Shown: positions 14,029-22,078 of the stretch, piece by piece
How positions within the stretch are numbered: position 1 is the first letter of the stretch
How the letters are laid out: every line of letters begins with the position of its first letter
Source: Nocardia acididurans
Lineage (GTDB): Bacteria > Actinomycetota > Actinomycetes > Mycobacteriales > Mycobacteriaceae
DNA: 64,000 nt
Reading direction: 5' to 3'
Assembly (NCBI RefSeq): GCF_016741815.1
Contig: NZ_JAERRJ010000006.1
Coordinates: 124,001-188,000, forward strand
The notes under the pieces: model-generated
What the model was told of the DNA's origin: nothing
Seen by the model: the letters and a program-made list of their open reading frames with translations, nothing else
Database searches by the model: none
Program-made: the position numbers and the translations under genes

Positions 14029-16131
14029 ATGGGTGTGAACCAATTGGCTGGTGCCACATCGCTTTATCTGCGTCAGCATGCTGACAATCCGGTGGATTGG
14101 CGGCAGTGGGGTGCTGAGGCGTTGGCTGAAGCGGCTGCGCGGGATGTGCCGATTCTGCTGTCGGTGGGATATTCGTCTTGCCACTGGTGCCACGTGATGG
14201 CGCACGAGTCCTTTGAGGACGAGGCGACGGCGAAGCTCATGAACGCGAACTTCGTGTGCATCAAGGTGGATCGGGAGGAGCGGCCCGATCTGGATGCGGT
14301 GTACATGAACGCGACCGTCGCCATGACGGGGCAGGGTGGGTGGCCCATGACCTGTTTCCTGACGCCGGCGGGGGAGCCGTTCTACTGCGGGACGTACTAC
14401 CCGAAGACGCCTCGGCACGGGATGCCGTCGTTCACGCAGTTGCTGACCGCGGTGAATGAGACGTGGACCAACCGGCGCGGGGAGGTGGATCAGGCCGCTG
14501 CGCAGGTGGGGCAGGCGTTGCGGGATCAGGCGGGCGGGCTGCCGGACAGTGATGTGACCATCAGCGCCGAGCTGTTGGATCACGCGGTGGCCGCGGTGTT
14601 GCGGGATGTCGATCATGAGCACGGTGGGTTCGGGGGCGCGCCCAAGTTCCCGCCGTCCGCGCTGCTGGAAGGGCTGTTGCGGGGGTATGAGCGCACCGGG
14701 AACGAGGTTGCGCTGCAGGTGGTTTCGATCACGGCGGATGCCATGGCGCGGGGTGGGATCTATGACCAGCTGCGGGGTGGGTTCGCGCGGTATTCGGTGG
14801 ATGCGGCGTGGGTGGTGCCGCACTTCGAGAAGATGCTGTACGACAATGCGCAGCTGCTGCGGGTGTACGCGCATCTGGCGCGGCGGCAGCAGGTGGCCGG
14901 GTTCTCGGATGCGCTGGCGCGCAGGGTGACTCGGGAGACGGTGGAGTTCCTGCTGGCGGATCTGCGGACGGCGGAGGGGGCGTTCGCCTCCGCGCTGGAT
15001 GCCGACACCCATGTGGAGCCCGGTGCGCCGGGTGTCGAGGGCGCGACCTACGTGTGGACGCCCGCGGAACTGAACGGTGTGCTCGGCGCGATCGACGGTG
15101 CTTGGGCCGCAGAGGTTTTCGGTGTGACCACGGCCGGAACCTTCGAGCACGGCACCTCGGTGCTGACCCGGTACACCGATCCCGGCAGGCGCGAGGGCGA
15201 TACCCCCGCCGACGCCGAGCGCCTGGACCGCATTCGCACGGTGCTGCGCGAGGCCCGCGACTTCCGCCCGCAGCCCGAACGCGACGACAAGGTGATCACC
15301 GCCTGGAACGGCATGGCCGTCACCGCCCTGGTCGAGGCGGGTGCCGCCGATTCGGACCGGCGTGCGATCGACGCGGCCGTCGAGTGTGCCCGGTTCCTGC
15401 TGGAAGCGCATGTCGTCGGAGATCGGGTGCTGCGTGCTTCGCTCGGCGGGGTGGCCGGTGCGTCACCCGGCGTGCTCGAGGACTACGCCTGGCTCACAAC
15501 GGCTTTGCTCGCGCTCTACCAGGTGGACTCCAGCGCCGACTGGCTCGGGCACGCACAGCGGATCCTCGACGCGGCCATCGCGCATTTCGCCGATCCGGAG
15601 GTCCCCGGCAGCTGGTTCGACACCGCCGACGACGCGGAAACCCTGGTGGCGCGTCCCCGCGACCCGATGGACGGTGCGACCCCGGCCGGTGCGTCCGCCC
15701 TGGCCGAGGCCCTGCTCACCGCGTCAGCGCTCAGTGACCCGGATCGTGCGCTCCGCTACCGCGGGCTGGCCGACGCGACCCTGAACCGCGGCGCTGTGAT
15801 CCTGGCCCGCGCCCCGCGTTCGGCCGGGCAGTGGCTCGCCGTCGCCGAGGCGGCCCTGCGCGGCCCGATCCAGGTAGCGGTCGTCAGCGATACGGCCGAG
15901 CCGAACAGCGCAGAGTCGGACGACGCCGCCGAATTGGTCTATGCGGCAAGGCGATCAGCTCCCGGTGGCGCGGTGGTCCTGCGTGGTGCCCCCGAAACCG
16001 CCCCGCTGTTGGCGGACCGCCCGACCGTCGGCGGCCGGGCCGCCGCCTACATCTGCCGCGGTTCGGTGTGTGACCTCCCGGTCACCACCGGCGCGGAAGT
16101 GCAAGCCGCCCTGCGGGTTCCGGGGAGCTGA
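14029..16131 (+). CDS. DUF255 thioredoxin-fold protein (YyaL/SPATA20 family)
   Basis: A 700-residue protein: an N-terminal thioredoxin-like DUF255 domain (about 1-165) with QHADNPVDW and a CHWC motif (Cys51, Cys54), then an (alpha/alpha)6 barrel related to N-acylglucosamine 2-epimerase folds (about 230-560; GGIYDQLRGGFARYSVDAAWVVPHFEKMLYDNAQ has the family core). These proteins are highly conserved but lack a firm function; redox or sugar-related roles have been proposed. GAGAGG precedes the ATG at 14029; the GTG at 14035 is an alternative. Codon use is less G/C-biased in the first 250 codons than after 15.1 kb. Confidence 0.9.
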   Translation: MGVNQLAGATSLYLRQHADNPVDWRQWGAEALAEAAARDVPILLSVGYSSCHWCHVMAHESFEDEATAKLMNANFVCIKVDREERPDLDAVYMNATVAMTGQGGWPMTCFLTPAGEPFYCGTYYPKTPRHGMPSFTQLLTAVNETWTNRRGEVDQAAAQVGQALRDQAGGLPDSDVTISAELLDHAVAAVLRDVDHEHGGFGGAPKFPPSALLEGLLRGYERTGNEVALQVVSITADAMARGGIYDQLRGGFARYSVDAAWVVPHFEKMLYDNAQLLRVYAHLARRQQVAGFSDALARRVTRETVEFLLADLRTAEGAFASALDADTHVEPGAPGVEGATYVWTPAELNGVLGAIDGAWAAEVFGVTTAGTFEHGTSVLTRYTDPGRREGDTPADAERLDRIRTVLREARDFRPQPERDDKVITAWNGMAVTALVEAGAADSDRRAIDAAVECARFLLEAHVVGDRVLRASLGGVAGASPGVLEDYAWLTTALLALYQVDSSADWLGHAQRILDAAIAHFADPEVPGSWFDTADDAETLVARPRDPMDGATPAGASALAEALLTASALSDPDRALRYRGLADATLNRGAVILARAPRSAGQWLAVAEAALRGPIQVAVVSDTAEPNSAESDDAAELVYAARRSAPGGAVVLRGAPETAPLLADRPTVGGRAAAYICRGSVCDLPVTTGAEVQAALRVPGS

Positions 16132-16137
16132 GTGGTG

Positions 16138-16174
16138 ATGCTCAGCGCCGGAAGTAGTTTCGGGCGCTGAGCAT
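16138..16174. terminator. 12-base perfect stem between convergent genes
   Basis: ATGCTCAGCGCC (16138-16149) pairs exactly with GGCGCTGAGCAT (16163-16174) around a 13-base loop. It begins just after the DUF255 gene stop and encodes the last residues of the membrane protein on the other strand, so it probably terminates both transcripts. Confidence 0.65.
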
Positions 16175-16636
16175 CGCGGGTACGGCCACCAGCACCGCCA
16201 CTACATGCACGGCGCGGAAGAAGCCGATCACGACCGACCCGGGTGTCACGCCGTCGGTGAGCGCGGCGAGCGAGTCGGCGTCGACCACGGCGGTGACGGG
16301 TTCGATCAGCAGCGAGGCCAGTCCGATGATGCCGAGCCCGAGGACGAGGACCGTGCGCGCCCAGCCTGCTCCGGCGGTCATGCGCACGGCGATGAGATAG
16401 ACCGCCGTGTAGATCGCCACGCGCACGGCGAGCCCGGGGAGCAGTGGGCCGACCTGGACGTCGGGTTGTTCGAGCAGGGCGGCCAGTCGCATGAGGGTTT
16501 CGCAGACGCCTGCCAGCAGGGCCACGATGATGGCGAGGAAGGCGACCGAAATCGCTTGTGGTCGGCTGTGATTCGATGCCACCCCGGGGGTGGCCGGTGC
16601 GCGGTGGGGCATGATGCGGGCGCCGAGCTCGGTCAT
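16142..16636 (-). CDS. Four-helix hypothetical membrane protein
   Basis: A 164-residue protein with four hydrophobic segments: ISVAFLAIIVALLAGVC, VRVAIYTAVYLIAVRM, TVLVLGLGIIGLASLLIEP and VIGFFRAVHVVAVLVAVPAML. Not assigned to a named family. The ATG at 16636 (MTELGARIMPH) is preferred; a longer frame starting at 16777 adds 47 polar, low-complexity residues without a ribosome site. It ends in a Arg-rich cytosolic tail (NYFRR). It lies alone between two genes with their own signals, convergent with DUF255. Function unknown. Confidence 0.7.
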   Translation of the reverse strand: MTELGARIMPHRAPATPGVASNHSRPQAISVAFLAIIVALLAGVCETLMRLAALLEQPDVQVGPLLPGLAVRVAIYTAVYLIAVRMTAGAGWARTVLVLGLGIIGLASLLIEPVTAVVDADSLAALTDGVTPGSVVIGFFRAVHVVAVLVAVPAMLSARNYFRR

Positions 16637-16739
16637 ACCCTGAGCTTGCTCCGCGCCCGCCCGCCGCGGATCCCCCTCGAGTAGCAGTCGACCCTGATCC
16701 TGCGGTACTACGCACCCCTGAGGGCGGGCGGATATTTCG

Positions 16740-16835
16740 TTGCCGGGCGGCGGGTGCGGTCCTACAGTCCGCATCATGTGTACGTTGCCTGCTCTGCCCC
16801 GTCGACCCTACGACTTCCGGCGGATGATCAGTTGA
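16740..16835 (+). other. Promoter and 19-codon leaderless reading frame
   Basis: TTGCCG (16740-16745), a 17-base gap and TACAGT (16763-16768) form a good promoter; ATG at 16776 follows the -10 by 7 bases, the spacing of leaderless genes seen throughout this window. The frame reads MCTLPALPRRPYDFRRMIS and stops at 16835. It lies in the otherwise empty gap between the membrane protein and the cyclase gene, pointing at the 3' end of the cyclase on the opposite strand. It could be a small protein, a Cys-containing leader peptide, or the start of an antisense transcript. Confidence 0.5.
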
Positions 16836-16838
16836 TGG

Positions 16839-18404
16839 TCAGCGGTCGGCGGCGTCGGGGACCGGGGTTGCGACCGGAGGGGGTGCCGCGGCCGGCGCGG
16901 CGGTGCCGTTGCGGCGGGTTGCTGCGGGGGTCGGGGCATCGGTCCACGTCGGAGTCGGTTCCCGGCGGCCCCGGAGGTGGAGGGTGTCGTGCGGCAGCCA
17001 GTTGCTGCGCTCGGACTCGCAGGCGGCGTCGATGACGGCCTGACTGGCCAGGATCCGGCGCGGCACCTGTTTGGCCTCGGTGGTGAGCCGCGCCGCCTCG
17101 TTGACGGCGTCGCCGATGACGGTGAATTCCAGGCGGGTGTCCGCGCCGACGTCACCGGCGAAGACCAGGCCGCGCGCCAGGCCGATGCCGACATCGAGTT
17201 CGCCCGCGGCGGCCACCGCGTCGCGGATGCGGCGGGCGGCCACCAGGGCGGGAGTCGCGTTGTCCGCCAACGCGATCGGCGCGCCGAAGATGCACAGCGC
17301 CGCATCGCCCTCGAATTTGTTGACCAGGCCGTGGTTGTCCTCGGTGGCGGCGACCACGGTGGACAGCAGCCGGTTGAGTTTGGCCACGAAGTCGTGCGGC
17401 GCGAGTTCGGTGGACAGGGCCACGGATCCGGTGACATCCACGAACAGTGCGGTGACCACCCGCAGGTCGCCGGTCAGATTGGCCCCGCCCGCCAGTGCCC
17501 GTTCGGCGACCTCGGCCCCGACGTGGCGGCCGAAGACGGTCCGCATGCGTTCGCGCTCCTGCAGATTGGTGACCATCTCGTTCACCGAGTGTTCGAGGCG
17601 GCCGATCTCGCTGGTGCTGCCGATGGGGACGCTCACGTCCAGGTCGCCGCGGGCGATGCGGTCGAGGGCGTCGCGCAGGGTGTGCATGGGGGTGGCGATG
17701 GCGCGGGCCAGCGCGGCGGTGGCGACCACGCCCGCCGACAGTCCGACCACGGCCAGGTAGATGCCCGTCCAGATGCGGTCGGTGGCCTCCGACGACGGAT
17801 CGGCCAGCACGGTGATGAGCATGAACAGCGGCACCGCGCCCGCCACCGCGAAGGTGACGAGCACCCGCACCAGCACGGTGGAACTCCAGTGCGTCGCGCC
17901 GCCGAGCACCTCCGCGACGACGGGAACGGTCGGTTTGATGAGCCGGTCCACGATCAGATAGGTGAGCCCCGCCGACTCCAGCCCGCCGAGCGTGAACATG
18001 GCCAGCACCACCGCGAAGTCCCGCTCGGGCGTGTTGTGCGCGAACACCGCCGCCGTGATGATCACGCCCGGCCCCCAGATGGCAAGGGCGCGAACGGCGA
18101 TCGCCAATGGCAGATGGGTGAGCCGCCGTGCCTCCGCCTCGGTCGGGGCGCGATGCTGTTCCAGCCAGCCGAAATAATGCCCGCGATCGCGCACCGCCAG
18201 CACGATGCCGGCCAGCGCGCCGATGGCGGGATAGATGGCGACCTGCACGAACACCGACACCCAGTCGGAGCCGAGCCGCCCGAAGAATCCGCTGAGGAAC
18301 AGTTCGGTGGTGATGACGCCGAGGCCGCCGATATTGCACGCCATGACGACGGCGGCCAGACCGACCCGCGCCCGCAGCGCCCACAGGATGCACGCGCTGA
18401 TCAC
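16839..18404 (-). CDS. Membrane-bound class III adenylate/guanylate cyclase with HAMP domain
   Basis: A 521-residue cyclase with six hydrophobic segments in the first 245 residues, a HAMP linker (about 235-290, AIATPMHTLRDALDRIARGDL) and a class III catalytic domain (about 320-480). Catalytic features are visible: the metal Asp in ALFVDVTGS, the second in NKFEGDAAL with the substrate-selecting Lys, and TVIGDAVNEAARL carrying the base-binding Asp and the Asn/Arg pair. This is the layout of the Rv1318c-Rv1320c/Rv3645 group. It makes cAMP at the membrane. The GTG start at 18404 is the only candidate, and the N-terminus may be imperfect. The C-terminal 40 residues are a Pro/Ala/Thr tail. Confidence 0.9.
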   Translation of the reverse strand: MISACILWALRARVGLAAVVMACNIGGLGVITTELFLSGFFGRLGSDWVSVFVQVAIYPAIGALAGIVLAVRDRGHYFGWLEQHRAPTEAEARRLTHLPLAIAVRALAIWGPGVIITAAVFAHNTPERDFAVVLAMFTLGGLESAGLTYLIVDRLIKPTVPVVAEVLGGATHWSSTVLVRVLVTFAVAGAVPLFMLITVLADPSSEATDRIWTGIYLAVVGLSAGVVATAALARAIATPMHTLRDALDRIARGDLDVSVPIGSTSEIGRLEHSVNEMVTNLQERERMRTVFGRHVGAEVAERALAGGANLTGDLRVVTALFVDVTGSVALSTELAPHDFVAKLNRLLSTVVAATEDNHGLVNKFEGDAALCIFGAPIALADNATPALVAARRIRDAVAAAGELDVGIGLARGLVFAGDVGADTRLEFTVIGDAVNEAARLTTEAKQVPRRILASQAVIDAACESERSNWLPHDTLHLRGRREPTPTWTDAPTPAATRRNGTAAPAAAPPPVATPVPDAADR

Positions 18405-18524
18405 CGCTGCGCCACCCCGCGCGTCGGCAAGGGCGTCGTGGTCGCGACGGTCGGTGCTGTCATTGCGGTTGTGCGCCTCGGGGATCGAACTGAACTTGCA
18501 GCCGACTCTAGAGATCTTTCCCGC

Positions 18525-18551
18525 GTAATTGCACGTTTAGTGAGTAATTGC
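18525..18551 (+). repeat. Direct repeat GTAATTGC with 19-base period
   Basis: GTAATTGC occurs at 18525-18532 and 18544-18551, each followed by one base and CG. The stretch is AT-rich against its surroundings and lies between the end of the TrhA gene and the cyclase start, on the side expected to carry the cyclase promoter. A binding site for a regulator is possible; nothing else was recognised in this 150-base gap. Confidence 0.35.
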
Positions 18552-18556
18552 TCGTC

Positions 18557-19264
18557 TCAGCCGAGGACGACGAGCCACACCGCGATGTAGTGGCACAGCG
18601 CCGCGACAACGGTGGCGGCATGGAAGAACTCGTGATGCCCGAAGGTCTCCGGCCACGGGTCCGGCCAGCGACTCGCGTACAGAATCCCGCCCACGCTGTA
18701 GGCGATCCCCCCGGCCAGCAGAAGCAGCACCGGCCCCCACCCCGTGTTGTCGATGAGCGTCCCCGCCACCGGCACGATGGCCCACCCCAGCAGCAGGTAC
18801 AGCGGCACCCCCAGCCAGCGAGGCGCGGTGGGCCACAACATCTTCAGCGTCACCCCGGCCAGCGCCCCGGCCCACACCACGGCCAGCAGCACCGTCCCCG
18901 CGCCACCCCGCACCCCGAGCAGCGCGAACGGCGTATAGCTGCCCGCGATGAACAGGAAGATCATCGAGTGATCGGCCCGCTTCATCCACATCCGCGCCCG
19001 ATCGGTCTTCCAGTTCACCCGGTGATAGGTGGCGCTGATCCCGAACACCCCGCACACGGTGAGCGCGTACACCGCCGTCGACCACCCGGCTGTCGCCGAC
19101 ACGGTCGAGGCCACCGCCACGAGCACGATCCCCGCGATAGCCGCCACGCCCACGGCCCACGTATGAATCCACCCGCGCATCCGGGGCTTGATGAGCGCGA
19201 GTTCGTCGCGGACTGATTCAACAACGTTCGCCACCGCGTCGGGTGGCCGCACAAGGTCGGACAC
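18557..19264 (-). CDS. trhA: Hemolysin III/TrhA-family (PAQR-like) membrane protein
   Basis: A 235-residue seven-helix membrane protein of the hemolysin III/YqfA-TrhA family (PAQR superfamily). Seen: the paired motif SATYHRVNWKTDRARMWMKRADHSMIFLFIAGSYTP is represented by YHRV, KRADHSMIF and GSYTPF, and the last helix carries GHHEFFHAATV with the conserved histidines; these His and Asp residues form the PAQR metal site. The GTG at 19264 is chosen because AGGAGG lies 7 bases upstream. It matches the position of Rv1085c beside the Z-prenyl synthase. A 20-base palindrome overlaps its promoter. The role in membrane energetics/fluidity is family knowledge. Confidence 0.9.
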   Translation of the reverse strand: MSDLVRPPDAVANVVESVRDELALIKPRMRGWIHTWAVGVAAIAGIVLVAVASTVSATAGWSTAVYALTVCGVFGISATYHRVNWKTDRARMWMKRADHSMIFLFIAGSYTPFALLGVRGGAGTVLLAVVWAGALAGVTLKMLWPTAPRWLGVPLYLLLGWAIVPVAGTLIDNTGWGPVLLLLAGGIAYSVGGILYASRWPDPWPETFGHHEFFHAATVVAALCHYIAVWLVVLG

Positions 19265-19281
19265 GGACTTACCTCCTGAGT

Positions 19282-19301
19282 AACCTACGGTACCGTAGGT
19301 T
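19282..19301. promoter_or_regulatory. 20-base perfect palindrome upstream of trhA
   Basis: AACCTACGGTACCGTAGGTT is a perfect palindrome located 18-37 bases before the TrhA start codon, adjacent to its ribosome site. Its size and symmetry are those of a TetR-family operator. No TetR gene is adjacent, so the regulator would act from elsewhere. Repression of trhA is the expected outcome. Confidence 0.6.
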
Positions 19302-19511
19302 GATGGTGAAGGTCGCCGATGGTGGGGAAGGCGACAACTGATTTCGTTCGGTCCGGGTAACTCGTCGGGTACGTCCAGAATCGGGTCGGCTCCCAACCGC
19401 CGCCACGCGTGTGGGGCGGTGGGCGGCTCTCAGCCGGGCGCTGAAGGTTCGGGGAGGCGGTACTGTCCCGGTCACCACGGGGATGGTTTCCCCGGCGTAG
19501 GGTTGGCGATC

Positions 19512-20291
19512 GTGAAGCTTGCGAGTCAGGTGCGTGGACTCCCGTATCGCATCTACGAAGCCCGGTTGTCGAAGCAATTGGCCGGCAAACAGCATCCCCG
19601 TCACGTGGCGGTGATGTGTGACGGCAATCGCCGCTGGGCCAAGGAGAACGGCTTCACCGATCTGAGTCACGGGCACCGGGTGGGTGCGCTCAAGATCGCC
19701 GAACTGGTCGGCTGGTGCGGCGAGGCCGGGATCGAGATGGTCACCCTCTACCTGCTCTCCACCGAGAACCTGCGGCGTGATCCCGACGAGCTCGAGACGC
19801 TGTTCGAAGTGATCACCGATGTCGTCGACGAACTGTCCGCGCCGGAACAGGATTGGAGCGTCCGCATCGTCGGCGCGCTCGACCAGCTGCCCGAACTGGT
19901 CGCCAAGCGCCTGCGCGTGGCCGCCGAGAGCACCCGCGGCCGCACCGGCGTGCACGTGAACGTGGCCATCGGCTACGGCGGCCGGCAGGAGATCGCCGAC
20001 GCGGTGCGCTCGCTCATGCGCCAGGAGATCGAGGCGGGCGAGCACGGCGAGGATCTGGTGCAGTCCATCACCGTGGACGCCATCGGCCAGCACCTCTACA
20101 CCTCCGGTCAGCCCGATCCGGACCTGGTCATCCGGACCTCGGGGGAGCAGCGCCTGTCCGGATTCCTGCTGTGGCAGAGCGCGTATTCGGAGATCTGGTT
20201 CACCGAAGCCTACTGGCCGGAGTTCCGGCGTGTGGATTTCCTGCGGGCGCTGCGTGATTACGCCGCCCGGCACCGCCGCTTCGGCGTCTGA
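19512..20291 (+). CDS. Short-chain Z-prenyl diphosphate synthase (Z-FPP synthase type)
   Basis: A 259-residue cis-prenyltransferase (UPP synthase fold) that condenses isopentenyl diphosphate with an allylic primer in the cytosol or at the membrane face. Seen: MCDGNRRWA near residue 35 (Asp for Mg-diphosphate), the YLLSTENL stretch, VAIGYGGRQEIADA, and the C-terminal DLVIRTSGEQRLSGFLLWQ with SEIWF. Sequence is close to remembered Rv1086, which makes Z,E-farnesyl diphosphate as first step towards decaprenyl phosphate; that product is inferred here. The GTG at 19512 is chosen because the following sequence (KLASQVRGLPYRIYEARL) matches the family. It is divergent from trhA, as in M. tuberculosis. 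Confidence 0.9.
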   Translation: MKLASQVRGLPYRIYEARLSKQLAGKQHPRHVAVMCDGNRRWAKENGFTDLSHGHRVGALKIAELVGWCGEAGIEMVTLYLLSTENLRRDPDELETLFEVITDVVDELSAPEQDWSVRIVGALDQLPELVAKRLRVAAESTRGRTGVHVNVAIGYGGRQEIADAVRSLMRQEIEAGEHGEDLVQSITVDAIGQHLYTSGQPDPDLVIRTSGEQRLSGFLLWQSAYSEIWFTEAYWPEFRRVDFLRALRDYAARHRRFGV

Positions 20292-20394
20292 TTTTCCCCG
20301 CCTCGTAAACAAGGACACGGCCGATCAACGGTTGTGTTGCAGAGCAACGGCTTTCGGTGTTCGCGGCGCTGTCGCTGCCGTACCGTCGGAGTGC

Positions 20395-21000
20395 ATGAGC
20401 GAGCTACGCGAGGGGTTCGAAAGTCCTGCTGTGCGGGCCGAAGTCGCCGAGTCGTACATCAGCTACGAGGATTTCGGCCGCAGGTTCCTCGAATACGCGG
20501 CGTCCCCGGATCGAATAGCCGGAGCCTTCGAGAAACTCACCGGTGAGGCATTCGAATTCGGCCCCCTCGGCGCGGGCCCGGGGAAGCTCGCGAAACTCTC
20601 CGCCGCGGTGCGCCTGGAACAGCCCCGGCTGAACCGGGAGCCGGGCGAGAACATTTCGTTCGAGCTGGTGATCCCGCTGGACGTGGACCTGCTCATCGAC
20701 CTGTCGGTGGACAGGTATCCGTTCCATGTGGACGGCACCATTCACCTGAATCTCACTGTCCGAACGGCAGAACCGCTGCGGGTGCTCATCGAAATCGCGG
20801 AACCGCAGCCCAGCAATGTGCGCATCAATGTGGCGAGCGCGTCCCGCCGCGGCGAACTCCTGCGCATTATCGCGAGCGTGGATCACGAAATACGTCGTTT
20901 CGTGTCCCGCTACATCGCGGAGGAGATATGTAAGCCGAATATCCAGGCCGCCACGAATATCGACGTGGCCGCCCGCCTGGATGCTGCCTGGAAGCTCTGA
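20395..21000 (+). CDS. Conserved hypothetical protein, 201 residues
   Basis: Not recognised. A soluble alpha/beta protein: an N-terminal helical part (SYEDFGRRFLEYAASPDRIAGAFEKLTG), a central stretch of alternating strands (LVIPLDVDLLIDLSVDRY, TIHLNLTVRTAEPLRVLIEI) and a C-terminal helix (SVDHEIRRFVSRYIAEEI). The strand pattern resembles a lipid- or steroid-binding fold, but this is only an impression. The ATG at 20395 has TACCGT 8 bases before it and no proper ribosome site, so it may be leaderless. It converges on coaA with 7 bases between stops. Confidence 0.75.
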   Translation: MSELREGFESPAVRAEVAESYISYEDFGRRFLEYAASPDRIAGAFEKLTGEAFEFGPLGAGPGKLAKLSAAVRLEQPRLNREPGENISFELVIPLDVDLLIDLSVDRYPFHVDGTIHLNLTVRTAEPLRVLIEIAEPQPSNVRINVASASRRGELLRIIASVDHEIRRFVSRYIAEEICKPNIQAATNIDVAARLDAAWKL

Positions 21001-21007
21001 GCCCGCG

Positions 21008-21931
21008 TCAGAGTTTGCGCAGCCGCAGCCGGTTGATGGTGTGGTCGGAATCCTTGCGCAGCACCAGGGTCGCGCGCGGCCGGGTGGGCAGGATGTTGTC
21101 CACCAGGTTGGGGCGGTTGGTGTTGTTCCAGATCTCCTTGGCCGCGCTGATGGCCTCCGAGTCGTTGAACCGCGCGTAGTGGTGGAAGTGCGAATCCGGG
21201 TTGGCGAAGGAGGTTTTGCGCAGCGCCAGGAACCGCTGCACGTACCAGTTCTCGATGTCCTCGATGCGGGCGTCGACGTAGATGGAGAAGTCGAACAGGT
21301 CCGACACCATCAGGCGCGGTCCGGTCTGCAGCACGTTGAGGCCCTCGACGATGAGGATGTCGGGCTGGCGCACGCAGTGGAACTGGCCCGGCACGATGTC
21401 GTAGGCGATGTGTGAGTAGACCGGCGCGCACACCTCGGGCGCACCGGATTTCACCTCGGTGACGAAGCGCAGCAGTTTGCGGCGGTCGTAGGACTCCGGG
21501 AAGCCCTTGCGGTGCATGATGCCGCGCCGGGTGAGTTCGGCTGTGGGGTACAGGAATCCGTCGGTGGTCACCAGATCCACGCGCGGATGGTGATCCCAGC
21601 GCGCCAGCAGCGCCTGCAGCACGCGCGCGGTGGTGGATTTGCCCACGGCCACCGACCCGGCGACGCCGATCACGAACGGCACCTGCCGATCCGGATGGGT
21701 TTCCCCGAGGAAGGTCGCGGTGGCGGCGAACAGCCGCTGCCGCGCGGCGACCTGCAGGTGGATCAGTCGTGCCAGTGGCAGATACACCTCGGCGACTTCT
21801 TCGAGGTCGATCTGCTCACCCAAACCGCGCAGGCCGATCAGTTCTTCCTCGGTGAGTACCAGGGGGGTCGACTTGCGCAGCGTGCGCCACTGCTTCCGGT
21901 CGAACTCCACATAGGGACTCGGCTCGCTCAT
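21008..21931 (-). CDS. coaA: Type I pantothenate kinase
   Basis: Phosphorylates pantothenate, the first and committed step of coenzyme A synthesis, in the cytosol. The product has 307 residues, the normal CoaA length. Seen: P-loop [12 protein letters not shown] near residues 97-108, TTDGFLYP, the SYD-RKLLRF segment, [18 protein letters not shown], and the C-terminal [16 protein letters not shown] with [20 protein letters not shown]. The ATG at 21931 gives [15 protein letters not shown], the expected N-terminus. It is divergent from a DUF885 gene; a palindrome (TACTCGCGAGTA) lies in the 147-base gap. Position relative to glyA matches Rv1092c-Rv1093. Confidence 0.96.
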   Translation of the reverse strand: MSEPSPYVEFDRKQWRTLRKSTPLVLTEEELIGLRGLGEQIDLEEVAEVYLPLARLIHLQVAARQRLFAATATFLGETHPDRQVPFVIGVAGSVAVGKSTTARVLQALLARWDHHPRVDLVTTDGFLYPTAELTRRGIMHRKGFPESYDRRKLLRFVTEVKSGAPEVCAPVYSHIAYDIVPGQFHCVRQPDILIVEGLNVLQTGPRLMVSDLFDFSIYVDARIEDIENWYVQRFLALRKTSFANPDSHFHHYARFNDSEAISAAKEIWNNTNRPNLVDNILPTRPRATLVLRKDSDHTINRLRLRKL

Positions 21932-21988
21932 CCGTGCCACAGCCGAATTGTGCTCGGCCTCAACATCGCGGTGAACACCAGGTGTACC

Positions 21989-22000
21989 TACTCGCGAGTA
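21989..22000. promoter_or_regulatory. 12-base palindrome between coaA and the DUF885 gene
   Basis: TACTCGCGAGTA is perfectly self-complementary and lies in the only gap shared by the divergent coaA and DUF885 genes, 58 bases before coaA. Palindromes of the TACTnnnnAGTA type bind TetR-family regulators in mycolata. The identity of the regulator is unknown. Confidence 0.45.
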
Positions 22001-22078
22001 ACCAGGGTGATATGGACCACCCTCGAGACTCCAGGGCCGCGAACCCGCCCGGAGCGAAGCGGAGGGCAAAATAACACC

